A DNA stretch of 10,971 bases. Source: Bacteroidota bacterium. GTDB taxonomy: Bacteria; Bacteroidota; Bacteroidia; UKL13-3. Numbering within the stretch: position 1 is the stretch's first letter; each line of letters starts with the position of its first letter. Positions 1 through 7,574 of this stretch are shown here, one piece after another. Location: the NCBI GenBank assembly GCA_004293295.1, contig RDYC01000231.1, forward strand, positions 1 to 10,971, given 5' to 3'. The translations under genes and the position numbers were made by a program. The notes under the pieces are model-generated. The model was not told the DNA's origin and did no database searches. It saw only the letters and a list, made by a program, of their open reading frames with translations.

Positions 1-2227
1 AAGTGAAAACAGTATTTAAACCTACTGTTGTGTTCACCAAACCTCCGCCTTGAATCATACTCCAAACCCCACTGCGACCAGTAACGTCTCGTGGGCTGTG
101 ATTATGCCCTCCACTGGCATTTAATTGATAGGTGCCTGCTGAGATACAACGCTGTACTGTTGCCCCTGCATCTATTTTGGGTTGCGCAAATACGCGCACT
201 GCTGCCGAGTCTGTTCTTATGCACCCCCCTAAGCTGTCCGGCCCTTTATAGCTATAACGAAGCCAATTAACCCGTGCATTGCTGGTATTGTTGGCGATGT
301 TGACAAAAAAGGTATCCATAGGTAAGCTTGCTAAACTGTCTACCAACAAACTTGGTAAACCATTGAATACCTTTATCGCCAGCGGCTTAGCTGTGTAACT
401 CCATATACCTACGCCCCCATTGGCTGCACTTTGACTGATTGGACTGACCACAAAACTTGGTAAAATTAACGTATCTAGCGACCTGCAAATGTCTCGCATT
501 GAAGGACGGGTGAGTATTGGATAGGTTCGTGTACTTACTCTAACGGTATCCGTATTTTTACATTCGTTGCTGATGCTTGATGCATTTGGGTAAGAGGTAT
601 AACTCGTAAGCACATAATCAGTAAAGGATCCGGCCAGTGAGGTTGATGAAATAACTGCTTTCAGTGAATCTGCTGTGCCATAGGGAACCACGGTAACTAA
701 ACTGCTGCCTTGTATGCTTTCCCATTTGTATTTCTGCCCACCTTTGCCTATTAGTTTCAACGTATCTCCCGGGCAGACTGTGGTATCCATACCCGCATTG
801 GCTGTTACGGATAGATTTACAAAAATATTAAACGATTTGATAGAAATGCCAATATTGGGGCAGTTATTATCCAAGGCACTTACAGTAAAGGAGTATGGTT
901 GGTCTGAACCATCAGTTTTTTCCGTTTGCCAACAAAACTTCCAGCGGTCTTCGCGCGGGCGTTGGCTCTTAACTGCCGTATCGTAATCTGGCACGAAGGT
1001 TAATTTGCCGGGGCGGCTAATTCCTCCGTTCCATTTGATGGTTGTGGTATCTAATTTGGTAGATGGTTCAGGGCCGGGTCCATCATCTGCGTCTTTGCCC
1101 GTAATGGTAAAACAAAGTTCATCTCCGGCACAAACCGACCAATTGTATTTAGCATTCCCATTCGGTAATGCAGGGCTGGTTACAAACTTGGGTGGGTTGT
1201 TGTTGGGGCAACTGCGCACGAAAACTTGCAATTCCCGTTGGGTGCGGCCCACAATGTAAGGACTCCCATCTGTTTGATAAGCCCATTGGGTAATTTCTAC
1301 GTTAATACAACCATAAATAGGGTTTGTAGGGTGGTTATTTAATGGATTAAAACTGATATCTCCGGTTAAAGAGTCAAGCACCAGATATGGCCCATTGGGT
1401 TGAGGCAAGGCATTGTGCGGAGGAAGGCCGCTATTTAGCGGAAACGGATAAATTTCACTGTAAGGGTTAGCATAATTAACTAAACTACCCCCTGATCCTC
1501 TTGACTTAGCAATGGCATAAGTTAGTGAGTCCCTGTCAGGGTCAACAGCACCCATGTTGTATACAATTTCCTGATTGCTGCAAACCACATCTATGGGCTC
1601 ATTGTATAATTTGGGGGAGTTATTGTTAAAAGTGGTACTATTTTGATTGTGAAAAATGTTAAGTGTTGCAGCAATAAAGAAGGTGATACCAGATGAGTTC
1701 GTAATATTGGTTATTCCACTATTTCGGCAACATAGCTCCCAACCTATTTCCCAATATGGGCAAGCATTATTATATACCGGACTACTCATGTCCAATACGC
1801 CTTTATAGTAATACGCCTCAATAGATGGCGTAAATGTACCAGGAGTAGATGCACCAAGATTTGTACATACGTTTTTAGCACTTGGTCCACAAATCTCTTG
1901 CCGTGTTTTGCGGGCATCTTGAACTTGATAGCCTGTTAAGGTAACATTTATTGAAGGCACTGGTATATTGCAAACATTAGGGTTTAAGCCGCCTCCAGAA
2001 ATGGCGGAAGCAGGTCTTACGGCAATTGTTTGGGTGCAACTTGTTATATTGCCTGAGCAAAGTGCAACAGTATTACTGCCATTGCCACAATCCCTGTAGA
2101 GTACCAACTTAATTTCCCACCTTCTAAAGCCAATGTTTTTGTATTCAATATCTCCACCTGCAAGGTGGGTTGCCTCTGCTTGCAGAATGGTTACTAAGCA
2201 AAACAGCAATAAATGTATTTTTTTCAT
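1..2227 (-). CDS. Large secreted surface protein, N-terminal part (gliding-motility/T9SS-associated type, Ig/PKD-like repeats)
   Basis: This frame is open for 742 codons from an ATG at 2227 and runs off the left edge, so the C-terminus is missing. Residues 1-19 are a Sec signal peptide (MKKIHLLLFCLVTILQAEA). The mature start, THLAGGDIEYKNIG followed by LVLYRDCGNG (residues 42-51), resembles the N-terminus common to long Bacteroidota extracellular proteins that end in a gliding-motility-associated or type IX secretion sorting domain. Cysteines are frequent, as expected for an exported protein. VDPDRDSLTYA (228-238) looks like an Asp-rich, Ca-binding-type loop. Ig/PKD-like segments are visible near 363-390 (VCAGDELCFTITGKDADD), 478-502 (AGMDTTVCPGDTLKL) and 683-710 (IDAGATVQRC). 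The likely role is a cell-surface or adhesin-like protein. The exact ligand is unknown, and the T9SS link is inferred because the sorting domain lies outside the window. The gene is divergent from panD. Confidence 0.88.
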   Translation of the reverse strand, partial: MKKIHLLLFCLVTILQAEATHLAGGDIEYKNIGFRRWEIKLVLYRDCGNGSNTVALCSGNITSCTQTIAVRPASAISGGGLNPNVCNIPVPSINVTLTGYQVQDARKTRQEICGPSAKNVCTNLGASTPGTFTPSIEAYYYKGVLDMSSPVYNNACPYWEIGWELCCRNSGITNITNSSGITFFIAATLNIFHNQNSTTFNNNSPKLYNEPIDVVCSNQEIVYNMGAVDPDRDSLTYAIAKSRGSGGSLVNYANPYSEIYPFPLNSGLPPHNALPQPNGPYLVLDSLTGDISFNPLNNHPTNPIYGCINVEITQWAYQTDGSPYIVGRTQRELQVFVRSCPNNNPPKFVTSPALPNGNAKYNWSVCAGDELCFTITGKDADDGPGPEPSTKLDTTTIKWNGGISRPGKLTFVPDYDTAVKSQRPREDRWKFCWQTEKTDGSDQPYSFTVSALDNNCPNIGISIKSFNIFVNLSVTANAGMDTTVCPGDTLKLIGKGGQKYKWESIQGSSLVTVVPYGTADSLKAVISSTSLAGSFTDYVLTSYTSYPNASSISNECKNTDTVRVSTRTYPILTRPSMRDICRSLDTLILPSFVVSPISQSAANGGVGIWSYTAKPLAIKVFNGLPSLLVDSLASLPMDTFFVNIANNTSNARVNWLRYSYKGPDSLGGCIRTDSAAVRVFAQPKIDAGATVQRCISAGTYQLNASGGHNHSPRDVTGRSGVWSMIQGGGLVNTTVGLNTVFT

Positions 2228-2458
2228 AGGGTTATTAATGTAAAAGCAATATACATGTTATAAATCAAGCAAACAAGTAAACTAAAGGATAATACGTATA
2301 ACAAAATAAAAGGTTGGGTTAGCGTGTTAATATAAAAAGAAGCCGGTAATAAGGGTAAGATGAAGAAATAAACCAATAGGTTGCAATACAAGTAGCTTGC
2401 TTACAGAGTAACCATTGCTTGTTGCAAATACAAATAGTACCATATCTAAAAAATAATA

Positions 2459-2466
2459 TACCTTTG
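2459..2466 (+). promoter_or_regulatory. Candidate -7 promoter element of the panD operon
   Basis: TACCTTTG matches the Bacteroidota consensus TAnnTTTG exactly and is followed by CACC. It ends 11 nt before the panD ATG, so a start site a few bases downstream would leave a leader of about 8 nt. No TTG or TTTG lies at the usual 19-23 nt upstream, so only half of the promoter is supported. The divergent gap 2228-2477 shows nothing else I can name. Confidence 0.5.
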
Positions 2467-2477
2467 CACCGCTTTTT

Positions 2478-2828
2478 ATGCAAATAGAAGTTCTAAAATC
2501 TAAAATACACCGCGTTAAACTCACCCAAACAGAGTTGCATTACGTGGGTAGCATCACCATTGACGAGGCGTTAATGGAAGCTGCAAACATGATTGAAAAC
2601 GAAAAGGTTCAGGTTGTAAATGTAAACAACGGGGAACGCTTGGAAACTTACATCATTAAAGGGGAACGTAACAGTGGCGTTATCTGTTTGAATGGCCCTG
2701 CTGCCCGTAAAGGTTTTGTTGGCGATCACCTCATTATTATTTCATATGCACTAATGGATTTTAATGATGCTAAACAACATAAACCAATTGCCATTTATCC
2801 TGATGCCAATAATCGCTTAATCAATTGA
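2478..2828 (+). CDS. panD: Aspartate 1-decarboxylase, pyruvoyl-dependent
   Basis: PanD converts L-aspartate to beta-alanine, the precursor joined to pantoate in pantothenate and coenzyme A synthesis; it is cytoplasmic. The 116-residue length fits the family. The start MQIEVLKSKIHRVKLTQ keeps K9 and H11. Y22-V-G24-S25 holds the Gly24-Ser25 bond that cleaves itself so that Ser25 becomes the pyruvoyl group. R54, T57 and Y58 (NGERLETY) and N72-G73 align with the E. coli active-site residues. The ATG at 2478 is the only sensible start because it gives the conserved N-terminus. panC is not adjacent. The stop overlaps the start of the next membrane-protein gene by 4 nt, so the two are probably translationally coupled. 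All key residues are present and the assignment is secure. Confidence 0.97.
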   Translation: MQIEVLKSKIHRVKLTQTELHYVGSITIDEALMEAANMIENEKVQVVNVNNGERLETYIIKGERNSGVICLNGPAARKGFVGDHLIIISYALMDFNDAKQHKPIAIYPDANNRLIN

Positions 2829-3805
2829 ATAGCCAACTAAAAAGGGGAATCCAATATTTAGCAATTTTTGCTATTGGAGCAGCTTTTTTATTTCTGGTGT
2901 TCAAAGGAACCGATTGGGCTGATTTATGGCAAAAAATACACGAAACCAATTATGCTTGGATAACAGTTGGGATGCTGGTAGCTATGCTCAGCCACTGGTT
3001 AAGGGCGTACCGTGCTACCATGTTATACCAACCAATGGGTTACACTGTAAGTACGATTAATAGTTTACATGCGGTGTTAATCGGGTACTTTATGAATTAT
3101 TTTATTCCTCGCGGTGGCGAGGTTTCACGTTGTGCCTCATTGCTTAAAACGGACCAAATACCTGTTGAAAAAGGTTTAGGAACGGTAATTACTGAACGTT
3201 TAGTGGATTTGGTGATGTTGTTAATCATCCTGGGTGTGGTATTCTTATTACAATTTGAGGTGCTTTATCAATATATATCAGGGCAAGCGGGTGCTTCAGG
3301 CAACAATTCCTCTTTTACCAAATATGTAATACTGTTAGTTGCCGTTTTAGCAGGATTTATACTTTTCTGGCTGTTTAGGAGCAAACTAAATAACTGGGCA
3401 GTTTACCAAAAACTACTCACCAAATTAAAAGGATTTGCTCAAGGACTAACCAGTATTAAACAGGTAAAACAACCATTGCTTTTTTTGGCACTTTCGGCCG
3501 GAATTTGGATGTGTTACATTTTAATGATGTATTTCTGTTTTTTCGCCATGTCGGCAACTGCACACCTTAACTTCGCACAATGTTTAACGGTTTTTGCCAT
3601 GGGCACTATTGGTGTGGTTATTCCTGCCCCCGGGGCAGGGGCCGGAACGTATCATTTTGCTGTGATGCAGGGGTTGCTATTGTTTGGTGTAGCCGAAGAT
3701 GATGGAAAGGCATACGCCACCATCGTTCATGGTGCACAAATGATTATGTTTATTGTGTTGGGAGGAGTGAGTTCTTTATTGGTGCTCAGTAAACGTAAGA
3801 AATAA
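2825..3805 (+). CDS. Flippase-like / lysylphosphatidylglycerol synthase transmembrane-domain protein
   Basis: This is a 326-residue integral membrane protein with about eight hydrophobic segments (near 12-27, 43-60, 80-95, 126-144, 167-184, 217-242, 255-290 and 297-321). The residues around 85-105 (GYFMNYFIPRGGEVSRCASL) and the Pro/Gly-rich IPAPGAGAGTYHF near 266-278 are typical of the YbhN/AglD/MprF-N 'flippase-like domain' family. There is no C-terminal lysyl-transfer domain, so it is not a full MprF. Family members are thought to move lipid-linked substrates, but the substrate here is unknown. The start is a TTG at 2825 that overlaps the panD stop (TTGA). No alternative ATG, GTG or TTG lies in frame before the first membrane segment. 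From memory, pairing with panD is common in Bacteroidota. It sits 23 nt upstream of rfaE2, consistent with envelope work. Confidence 0.88.
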   Translation: MNSQLKRGIQYLAIFAIGAAFLFLVFKGTDWADLWQKIHETNYAWITVGMLVAMLSHWLRAYRATMLYQPMGYTVSTINSLHAVLIGYFMNYFIPRGGEVSRCASLLKTDQIPVEKGLGTVITERLVDLVMLLIILGVVFLLQFEVLYQYISGQAGASGNNSSFTKYVILLVAVLAGFILFWLFRSKLNNWAVYQKLLTKLKGFAQGLTSIKQVKQPLLFLALSAGIWMCYILMMYFCFFAMSATAHLNFAQCLTVFAMGTIGVVIPAPGAGAGTYHFAVMQGLLLFGVAEDDGKAYATIVHGAQMIMFIVLGGVSSLLVLSKRKK

Positions 3806-3828
3806 ACAAATTAATATCTTGCAATAAC

Positions 3829-4323
3829 ATGTCGCATCATACCAGCATACTTGCCAAAATATTCAACAATAAGGAAACCTTAAACAGCCAGCTTAAACAA
3901 TGGCAACACCAAAAGTTAAAGATTGTTTTTACCAATGGTTGTTTTGATTTATTGCATAAGGGGCATGTTGATTATTTAGCCAAAGCTGCCGACCAAGGCG
4001 ATAAGTTGGTTATTGCCGTGAATACAGATGCTTCAGTTCGTAAATTAAAGGGGCCACACCGCCCAATACAAGATGAACAATCAAGGCTTCAAATACTGGC
4101 ATCATTGCAGTGTGTAGATGCTGTAATTCTATTTGATGAAGAAACACCATATGCCTTAATTGAAACACTAAAACCTGATGTATTGGTTAAAGGGAGTGAT
4201 TACAAACCGGAGGATATTGTAGGGTATGATATTGTAGTTGGAAACGGGGGAGAAGTAAAAACGATTGATTTTATACCGGGATACAGTACCAGTGCCATAG
4301 AAAAAAAGATTAAAACCACCTGA
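3829..4323 (+). CDS. rfaE2: D-glycero-beta-D-manno-heptose 1-phosphate adenylyltransferase
   Basis: RfaE2/HldE-C transfers AMP from ATP to heptose 1-phosphate to make ADP-heptose for lipopolysaccharide core or other surface glycans; it is cytoplasmic. The 164-residue protein is a single cytidylyltransferase-like domain. VFTNGCFDLLHKGHVDYL (33-50) carries the HxGH nucleotide-binding motif (H43-K-G-H46). VNTDASVRKLKGPHRPI (64-80) is the characteristic following segment, then LVKGSDY (119-125) and the C-terminal GYSTSAIEKKI (151-161). The N-terminal kinase domain found in fused E. coli HldE is absent, so this is the split form and the kinase must be encoded elsewhere. The start ATG has no Shine-Dalgarno. 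The DUF2079 gene begins 1 nt after its stop, indicating one transcript. Confidence 0.94.
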   Translation: MSHHTSILAKIFNNKETLNSQLKQWQHQKLKIVFTNGCFDLLHKGHVDYLAKAADQGDKLVIAVNTDASVRKLKGPHRPIQDEQSRLQILASLQCVDAVILFDEETPYALIETLKPDVLVKGSDYKPEDIVGYDIVVGNGGEVKTIDFIPGYSTSAIEKKIKTT

Positions 4324-4324
4324 T

Positions 4325-5713
4325 ATGCTTACCAACTATACATCCAAACAGAAAGTGGTTATTTGGAGCATAGTTGCGGTGTTCACCACAATATTTTGTC
4401 TTGAATCGTTGGTTAACCATTACATGTACAGAACCTGTGCGTATGATCTAGGGATTTATAACAACATGATGTATTCGTATAGTCATTTTAAAATGAACTA
4501 TACTTCATTGCAACAACCATTGGTTAAGCATGCCTTTGGCGACCACTTTGAACCTATCTTTATATTGATTTCCCCTTTCTATTGGCTATTCGGTTCATAC
4601 ACATTACTCATCTTCCAAATCATCATGATTGTGCTGGGTGGCATTGGGGCAATGCGTTACATACAGTTGTATACCCAAAGTAACAATGCCGCCATTGCAG
4701 CACTTATACATTTTTATGTGATATGGGGCATATACTCGGCACTTTGTTTTGATTTTCATAACAATGTTACCGGAGCCATGTTAGTTCCTTGGCTTGCGGT
4801 TTACGTTCAGCAAAACAAGTGGCGTTTTGCAGCCTTAATATTTGGCCTCATGTTACTCAGCAAAGAAAATATTGCATTGTATGCCGTTTTTGTATGTTTA
4901 GGTCTTGCCTTGCATTACCGCCAACTAAAGCCTACTCGGAATTTATTATTGGTTTTTTCATCAGTTGCAGCGGTGTATTTTGTTTGTGTAGTTAAAGTGA
5001 TCATTCCGTATTTCAGACCTGATGATGCAGTTTATCTTTACGAAGGATCTTATCGGGCTTTAGGAACAGATACGGCAGATATGCTTAAAAACATTTTTCT
5101 ATACCCCGGTAAAATATTCGCCCTGTTATTCGAGAACACAAGCGGTGACCCTTTTTACAATGGCATCAAGTCTGAACTTCATTTTTCAGTATTGGTTAGT
5201 GGCGGTATTTTTTTATGCTACAAACCGCAATTTGCGGTGATGCTTATTTCTGTTTATGCGCAAAAGTTATTTATTAATGATGCCACCAGGTGGGGTATTA
5301 ATAACCATTACAGTATAGAGTTTGTGCCGGTAATTGTTTTTGCTACCGCCCTTTTTATACACGATAAAACATCGGGTCGCATGAAGGTGATATTACCTTT
5401 TGCAATCGCAGCAGTTACTGCATGCTACACGTTTACCAAGTTAGAAAGTCGGGTATCCATTTGGTTTGATAAAATCAATTTACAATTCTATCGCAAAGAA
5501 CATTACCAATCTGTTGAGTCAGTACCAGCATTAAACGAAGCGTTAAGCAACCTGCCATTTACGGAAAAAGATGCTGTATCCGCCCAAACACTCATTGTAT
5601 CCAGGTTATGTAACAGAGACAGTATTTACATGTATCCGAATGTAACTTATGCCAAGTATATTGTGTTAACCCCCAAATTAGGGCACTACCCGCTAAATGA
5701 TTCTACTTTTTAG
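4325..5713 (+). CDS. DUF2079 family polytopic membrane protein, apparently ended early by an in-frame TAG
   Basis: This 462-residue protein has about eight to ten hydrophobic segments (first at 11-30, then paired segments from 78 onward). DUF2079 hallmarks are visible: YDLGIYNNM (40-48) after the first membrane helix, FGDHFEPIFILISPFYWLF (71-89), an SKENIAL stretch near 178-184, and WGINNHYSIEFVPV near 322-335. The family has no proven activity. I recall it being grouped with GT-C type glycosyltransferases, which would suit D41 in the first outer loop as a catalytic acid, but this is inference. It follows rfaE2 by 1 nt, pointing to envelope glycan assembly. The frame stops at TAG (5711-5713), yet the same frame continues sensibly for 27 codons to TAA at 5795-5797. 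The native protein was probably 490 residues, making this a recent nonsense mutation, a sequencing error or, less likely, readthrough. Confidence 0.85.
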   Translation: MLTNYTSKQKVVIWSIVAVFTTIFCLESLVNHYMYRTCAYDLGIYNNMMYSYSHFKMNYTSLQQPLVKHAFGDHFEPIFILISPFYWLFGSYTLLIFQIIMIVLGGIGAMRYIQLYTQSNNAAIAALIHFYVIWGIYSALCFDFHNNVTGAMLVPWLAVYVQQNKWRFAALIFGLMLLSKENIALYAVFVCLGLALHYRQLKPTRNLLLVFSSVAAVYFVCVVKVIIPYFRPDDAVYLYEGSYRALGTDTADMLKNIFLYPGKIFALLFENTSGDPFYNGIKSELHFSVLVSGGIFLCYKPQFAVMLISVYAQKLFINDATRWGINNHYSIEFVPVIVFATALFIHDKTSGRMKVILPFAIAAVTACYTFTKLESRVSIWFDKINLQFYRKEHYQSVESVPALNEALSNLPFTEKDAVSAQTLIVSRLCNRDSIYMYPNVTYAKYIVLTPKLGHYPLNDSTF

Positions 5714-5797
5714 GTATCACTTGATACACTTAGCAAAAGCGCACATTGGCAACTCATTCAAAAAACGGATGCAGTGCTAGTTTACAAGCGAAACTAA
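5714..5797 (+). pseudogene. Separated C-terminal 27 codons of the DUF2079 gene
   Basis: Directly after the TAG, the same frame reads VSLDTLSKSA then HWQLIQKTDAVLVYKRN and ends at TAA (5795-5797). Length, composition and the closing Trp...Leu...Tyr-Lys-Arg pattern look like the normal end of this class of membrane protein, and the frame needs no shift to rejoin. A single substitution, for example CAG (Gln) to TAG, would explain the break. There is no start codon suited to separate translation, so if the TAG is real and not read through this piece is silent. Confidence 0.7.
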
Positions 5798-5804
5798 ACT
5801 TTTG
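5797..5804 (+). promoter_or_regulatory. Possible -7 element for phr
   Basis: AACTTTTG (followed by CAAAC) matches five of the six fixed positions of TAnnTTTG and lies 23 nt before the phr ATG, just past the DUF2079 TAA. No -33 element was found, so phr may instead be read from the upstream operon. Confidence 0.3.
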
Positions 5805-5827
5805 CAAACAATTATTGTTTAATCAGC

Positions 5828-7144
5828 ATGTTTAGTACACAAACACCTATTGCTGTATTTTGGTTCAGAAGAGATTTAAGGCTTGAGGATAATGCGGGAC
5901 TTTATCATGCACTTAAAAGTGGGTTACCGGTTTTGCCATTATTTATTTTTGATAAACAAATACTCGATAAGTTAGAAGATAAAAGCGATGCAAGGGTAAC
6001 CTTTATCCACCAACAGGTAACAGCATTAAAGGAGCAGTTAAATGATATAGAAAGTGATATATGCGTGAAGTACGGAAATCCGGAGGAGGTTTGGGAACAA
6101 CTGTTACAAGAGTTTACCGTCAAGCAGGTATTCACCAACCATGATTACGAACCTTATGCCATAGCACGCGATAGCCGAATTAAACAGTTATGCGCGTCAA
6201 AAAACGTTCTGTTTAACTCCTATAAAGACCAATGTATTTTTGAGTATGATGAAGTATTAAAGGATGATGGAACTCCTTACACGGTTTTTACCCCATACAG
6301 TAAAAAATGGAAAGCCAAACTATCTGCATTTTATTTAAAACCATACCCCACGCTAAAGTACAGCGATGGCTTTGTAAAGACTCGAACTAAGGATACTTTA
6401 ATTGGTCTTGAAGAGATGGGGTTCAGCATCTCGGATAGGCATATCCCACCAAAACAAGTTGCGCAAGGGCTCATCAAAAAGTACGATGAGCAACGAAATT
6501 TTCCGGCAATAGCGGGCACCACCAAACTGGGTATTCATTTTAGATTTGGAACTATAAGTATAAGAGAAAAGGCAAAAAAGGCGGCATCATTAAATGAAAC
6601 GTTTTTAAATGAGCTCATTTGGCGTGATTTTTATATGATGATTCTTGCCCATTATCCGCATGTTGCGCAAGGAGCCTTTAGAAAAGAGTACGACCTTATT
6701 AACTGGCGAAATAATGAACAAGAGTTTGAAGCTTGGTGCAATGGGTACACGGGGTATCCGTTGGTTGATGCCGGTATGAGAGAACTGAACGCAACCGGAT
6801 TTATGCACAACAGGGTGAGAATGGTGGTAGCCAGTTTTTTAACCAAACATTTGTTAATTGATTGGCGTTGGGGTGAAGCGTATTTTGCCAAAAAATTATT
6901 GGACTTTGATTTCAGTGCCAACAATGGTGGTTGGCAGTGGGCTGCAGGTTGTGGTACTGATGCAGCACCTTACTTTAGGGTGTTTAACCCACAGTTACAA
7001 ATGGAAAAGTTTGATAAAGGCATGGCTTATGTTGGCAAATGGGTACCGGAATGGAACACCCCTAAATACGTGAAGCCGATTGTAGTGCATGAAGAGGCCA
7101 GAAAAAGATGCCTTGAGGTTTATAAAAAGGCATTGGCAAAATAA
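5828..7144 (+). CDS. phr: Deoxyribodipyrimidine photolyase (class I CPD photolyase/cryptochrome family)
   Basis: This flavoenzyme uses blue light to split cyclobutane pyrimidine dimers in DNA. The 438-residue protein has the N-terminal alpha/beta antenna domain (VFWFRRDLRLEDN, 10-22) and the C-terminal FAD domain. The electron-transfer Trp triad of E. coli PhrB (W306, W359, W382) is intact as W293, W346 and W369 with the same 53 and 23 spacing. NELIWRDFY (261-269) keeps the dimer-contacting Glu (E262). NNGGWQW (365-371) has Asn at the position next to flavin N5 (N365), which is typical of photolyases rather than plant or animal cryptochromes. GTDAAPYFRVFNP (376-388) is the family signature. 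The start ATG at 5828 gives the normal N-terminus. It is last in the plus-strand group and shares a terminator with the convergent small gene. A photoreceptor role cannot be excluded, but repair is much more likely. Confidence 0.95.
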   Translation: MFSTQTPIAVFWFRRDLRLEDNAGLYHALKSGLPVLPLFIFDKQILDKLEDKSDARVTFIHQQVTALKEQLNDIESDICVKYGNPEEVWEQLLQEFTVKQVFTNHDYEPYAIARDSRIKQLCASKNVLFNSYKDQCIFEYDEVLKDDGTPYTVFTPYSKKWKAKLSAFYLKPYPTLKYSDGFVKTRTKDTLIGLEEMGFSISDRHIPPKQVAQGLIKKYDEQRNFPAIAGTTKLGIHFRFGTISIREKAKKAASLNETFLNELIWRDFYMMILAHYPHVAQGAFRKEYDLINWRNNEQEFEAWCNGYTGYPLVDAGMRELNATGFMHNRVRMVVASFLTKHLLIDWRWGEAYFAKKLLDFDFSANNGGWQWAAGCGTDAAPYFRVFNPQLQMEKFDKGMAYVGKWVPEWNTPKYVKPIVVHEEARKRCLEVYKKALAK

Positions 7145-7158
7145 GTAGCCAAGCACAA

Positions 7159-7200
7159 ACAAAAAAGACAAGCTAACTTAAGTTAGCCTGTCTTTTTTGT
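7159..7200. terminator. Bidirectional intrinsic terminator between phr and the convergent small gene
   Basis: This is a 42-nt near-perfect inverted repeat centred on CTTAAG at 7177-7182. The arms are ACAAAAAAGACA / TGTCTTTTTTGT and GCTAAC / GTTAGC, with one A-C mismatch pair (7171/7188). The A-tract on one side and T-tract on the other give a U-run in both directions. It lies 14 nt after the phr stop and 15 nt after the stop of the opposing gene, so it can end both transcripts. Confidence 0.9.
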
Positions 7201-7215
7201 TAACGAGGTAAGCTA

Positions 7216-7515
7216 TTATTGATTAGGTGCTGTTGTGGTGGTAGCTTGTTTTTTGCTGCTACAGCAAGCTTTTTTAGCACTTGCTTTACCACAACTTTTT
7301 TGTTCAGATGAACAACTAGCTCCTTTTTTCTTTGCTTCAGCAGTTTTTGCTTCAGCATCGTCTGTTAAATCAACATTTACTACAGGTGCAACCTCTGCTT
7401 TTTGTTGAGCAGGTTGAACTGTTGCCGGAGCAGGTTTTGCCGGTGTAGCATTTTGAGCTTGAGCGCCAACATATCCAAATCCAAGAAATGCGGCAAGTAT
7501 GAATAGTTTTTTCAT
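7216..7515 (-). CDS. Small secreted Ala/Lys/Pro-rich protein with four C-terminal cysteines, function unknown
   Basis: From the ATG at 7515 this is 99 residues. MKKLFILAAFLGFGYVGAQAQ (1-21) is a clear signal peptide, with a cleavage site likely at AQA-Q. An upstream in-frame TTG at 7539 would add eight basic residues before the signal peptide and is less likely. The mature part is low-complexity: an Ala/Pro/Gln segment (23-45), an acidic patch VNVDLTDDAEA (47-57), a Lys/Ala run, then cysteines at 68, 75, 84 and 85 in GASCSSEQKSCGK and KKACCSSKKQ, ending in a Thr-rich tail. I do not recognise a named domain. The Cys/Lys tail could bind metal or form disulfides in the periplasm, but nothing proves it. 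It lies 59 nt after psd and may be co-transcribed with it or use its own weak promoter. Confidence 0.75.
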   Translation of the reverse strand: MKKLFILAAFLGFGYVGAQAQNATPAKPAPATVQPAQQKAEVAPVVNVDLTDDAEAKTAEAKKKGASCSSEQKSCGKASAKKACCSSKKQATTTTAPNQ

Positions 7516-7535
7516 TTTTCGTTTTATTTTAAGTA

Positions 7536-7543
7536 CCAAGGTA
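7536..7543 (-). promoter_or_regulatory. Weak candidate -7 element for the small secreted protein
   Basis: On the minus strand this reads TACCTTGG, five of six fixed positions of TAnnTTTG, 20 nt before the ATG at 7515. The nearest upstream TTG is 24 nt away, slightly beyond the usual spacing. It would place transcription start downstream of the alternative TTG start, agreeing with the ATG choice. Confidence 0.3.
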
Positions 7544-7574
7544 ACGAAATTAAACTTAAAAAAGTATCAATTTT

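Noticed and set aside
714..1259. Two plus-strand open frames (714-986 and 1005-1259)
   Set aside because: They lie wholly antisense to the 742-codon secreted protein gene, have no recognisable domains or promoters, and are explained by its composition.
2327..2524. Minus-strand 65-residue hydrophobic frame across the panD start
   Set aside because: It overlaps the panD promoter element and first codons; hydrophobicity follows from AT-rich DNA and there is no supporting start context.
3812..3822. TAnnTTTG-like promoter before rfaE2
   Set aside because: The best alignment (TATCTTGC) matches only four of six fixed positions and lies in a 23-nt gap within a compact operon.
6605..6924. Minus-strand frames inside phr
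   Set aside because: They are shadows of the fully conserved photolyase coding sequence on the plus strand.
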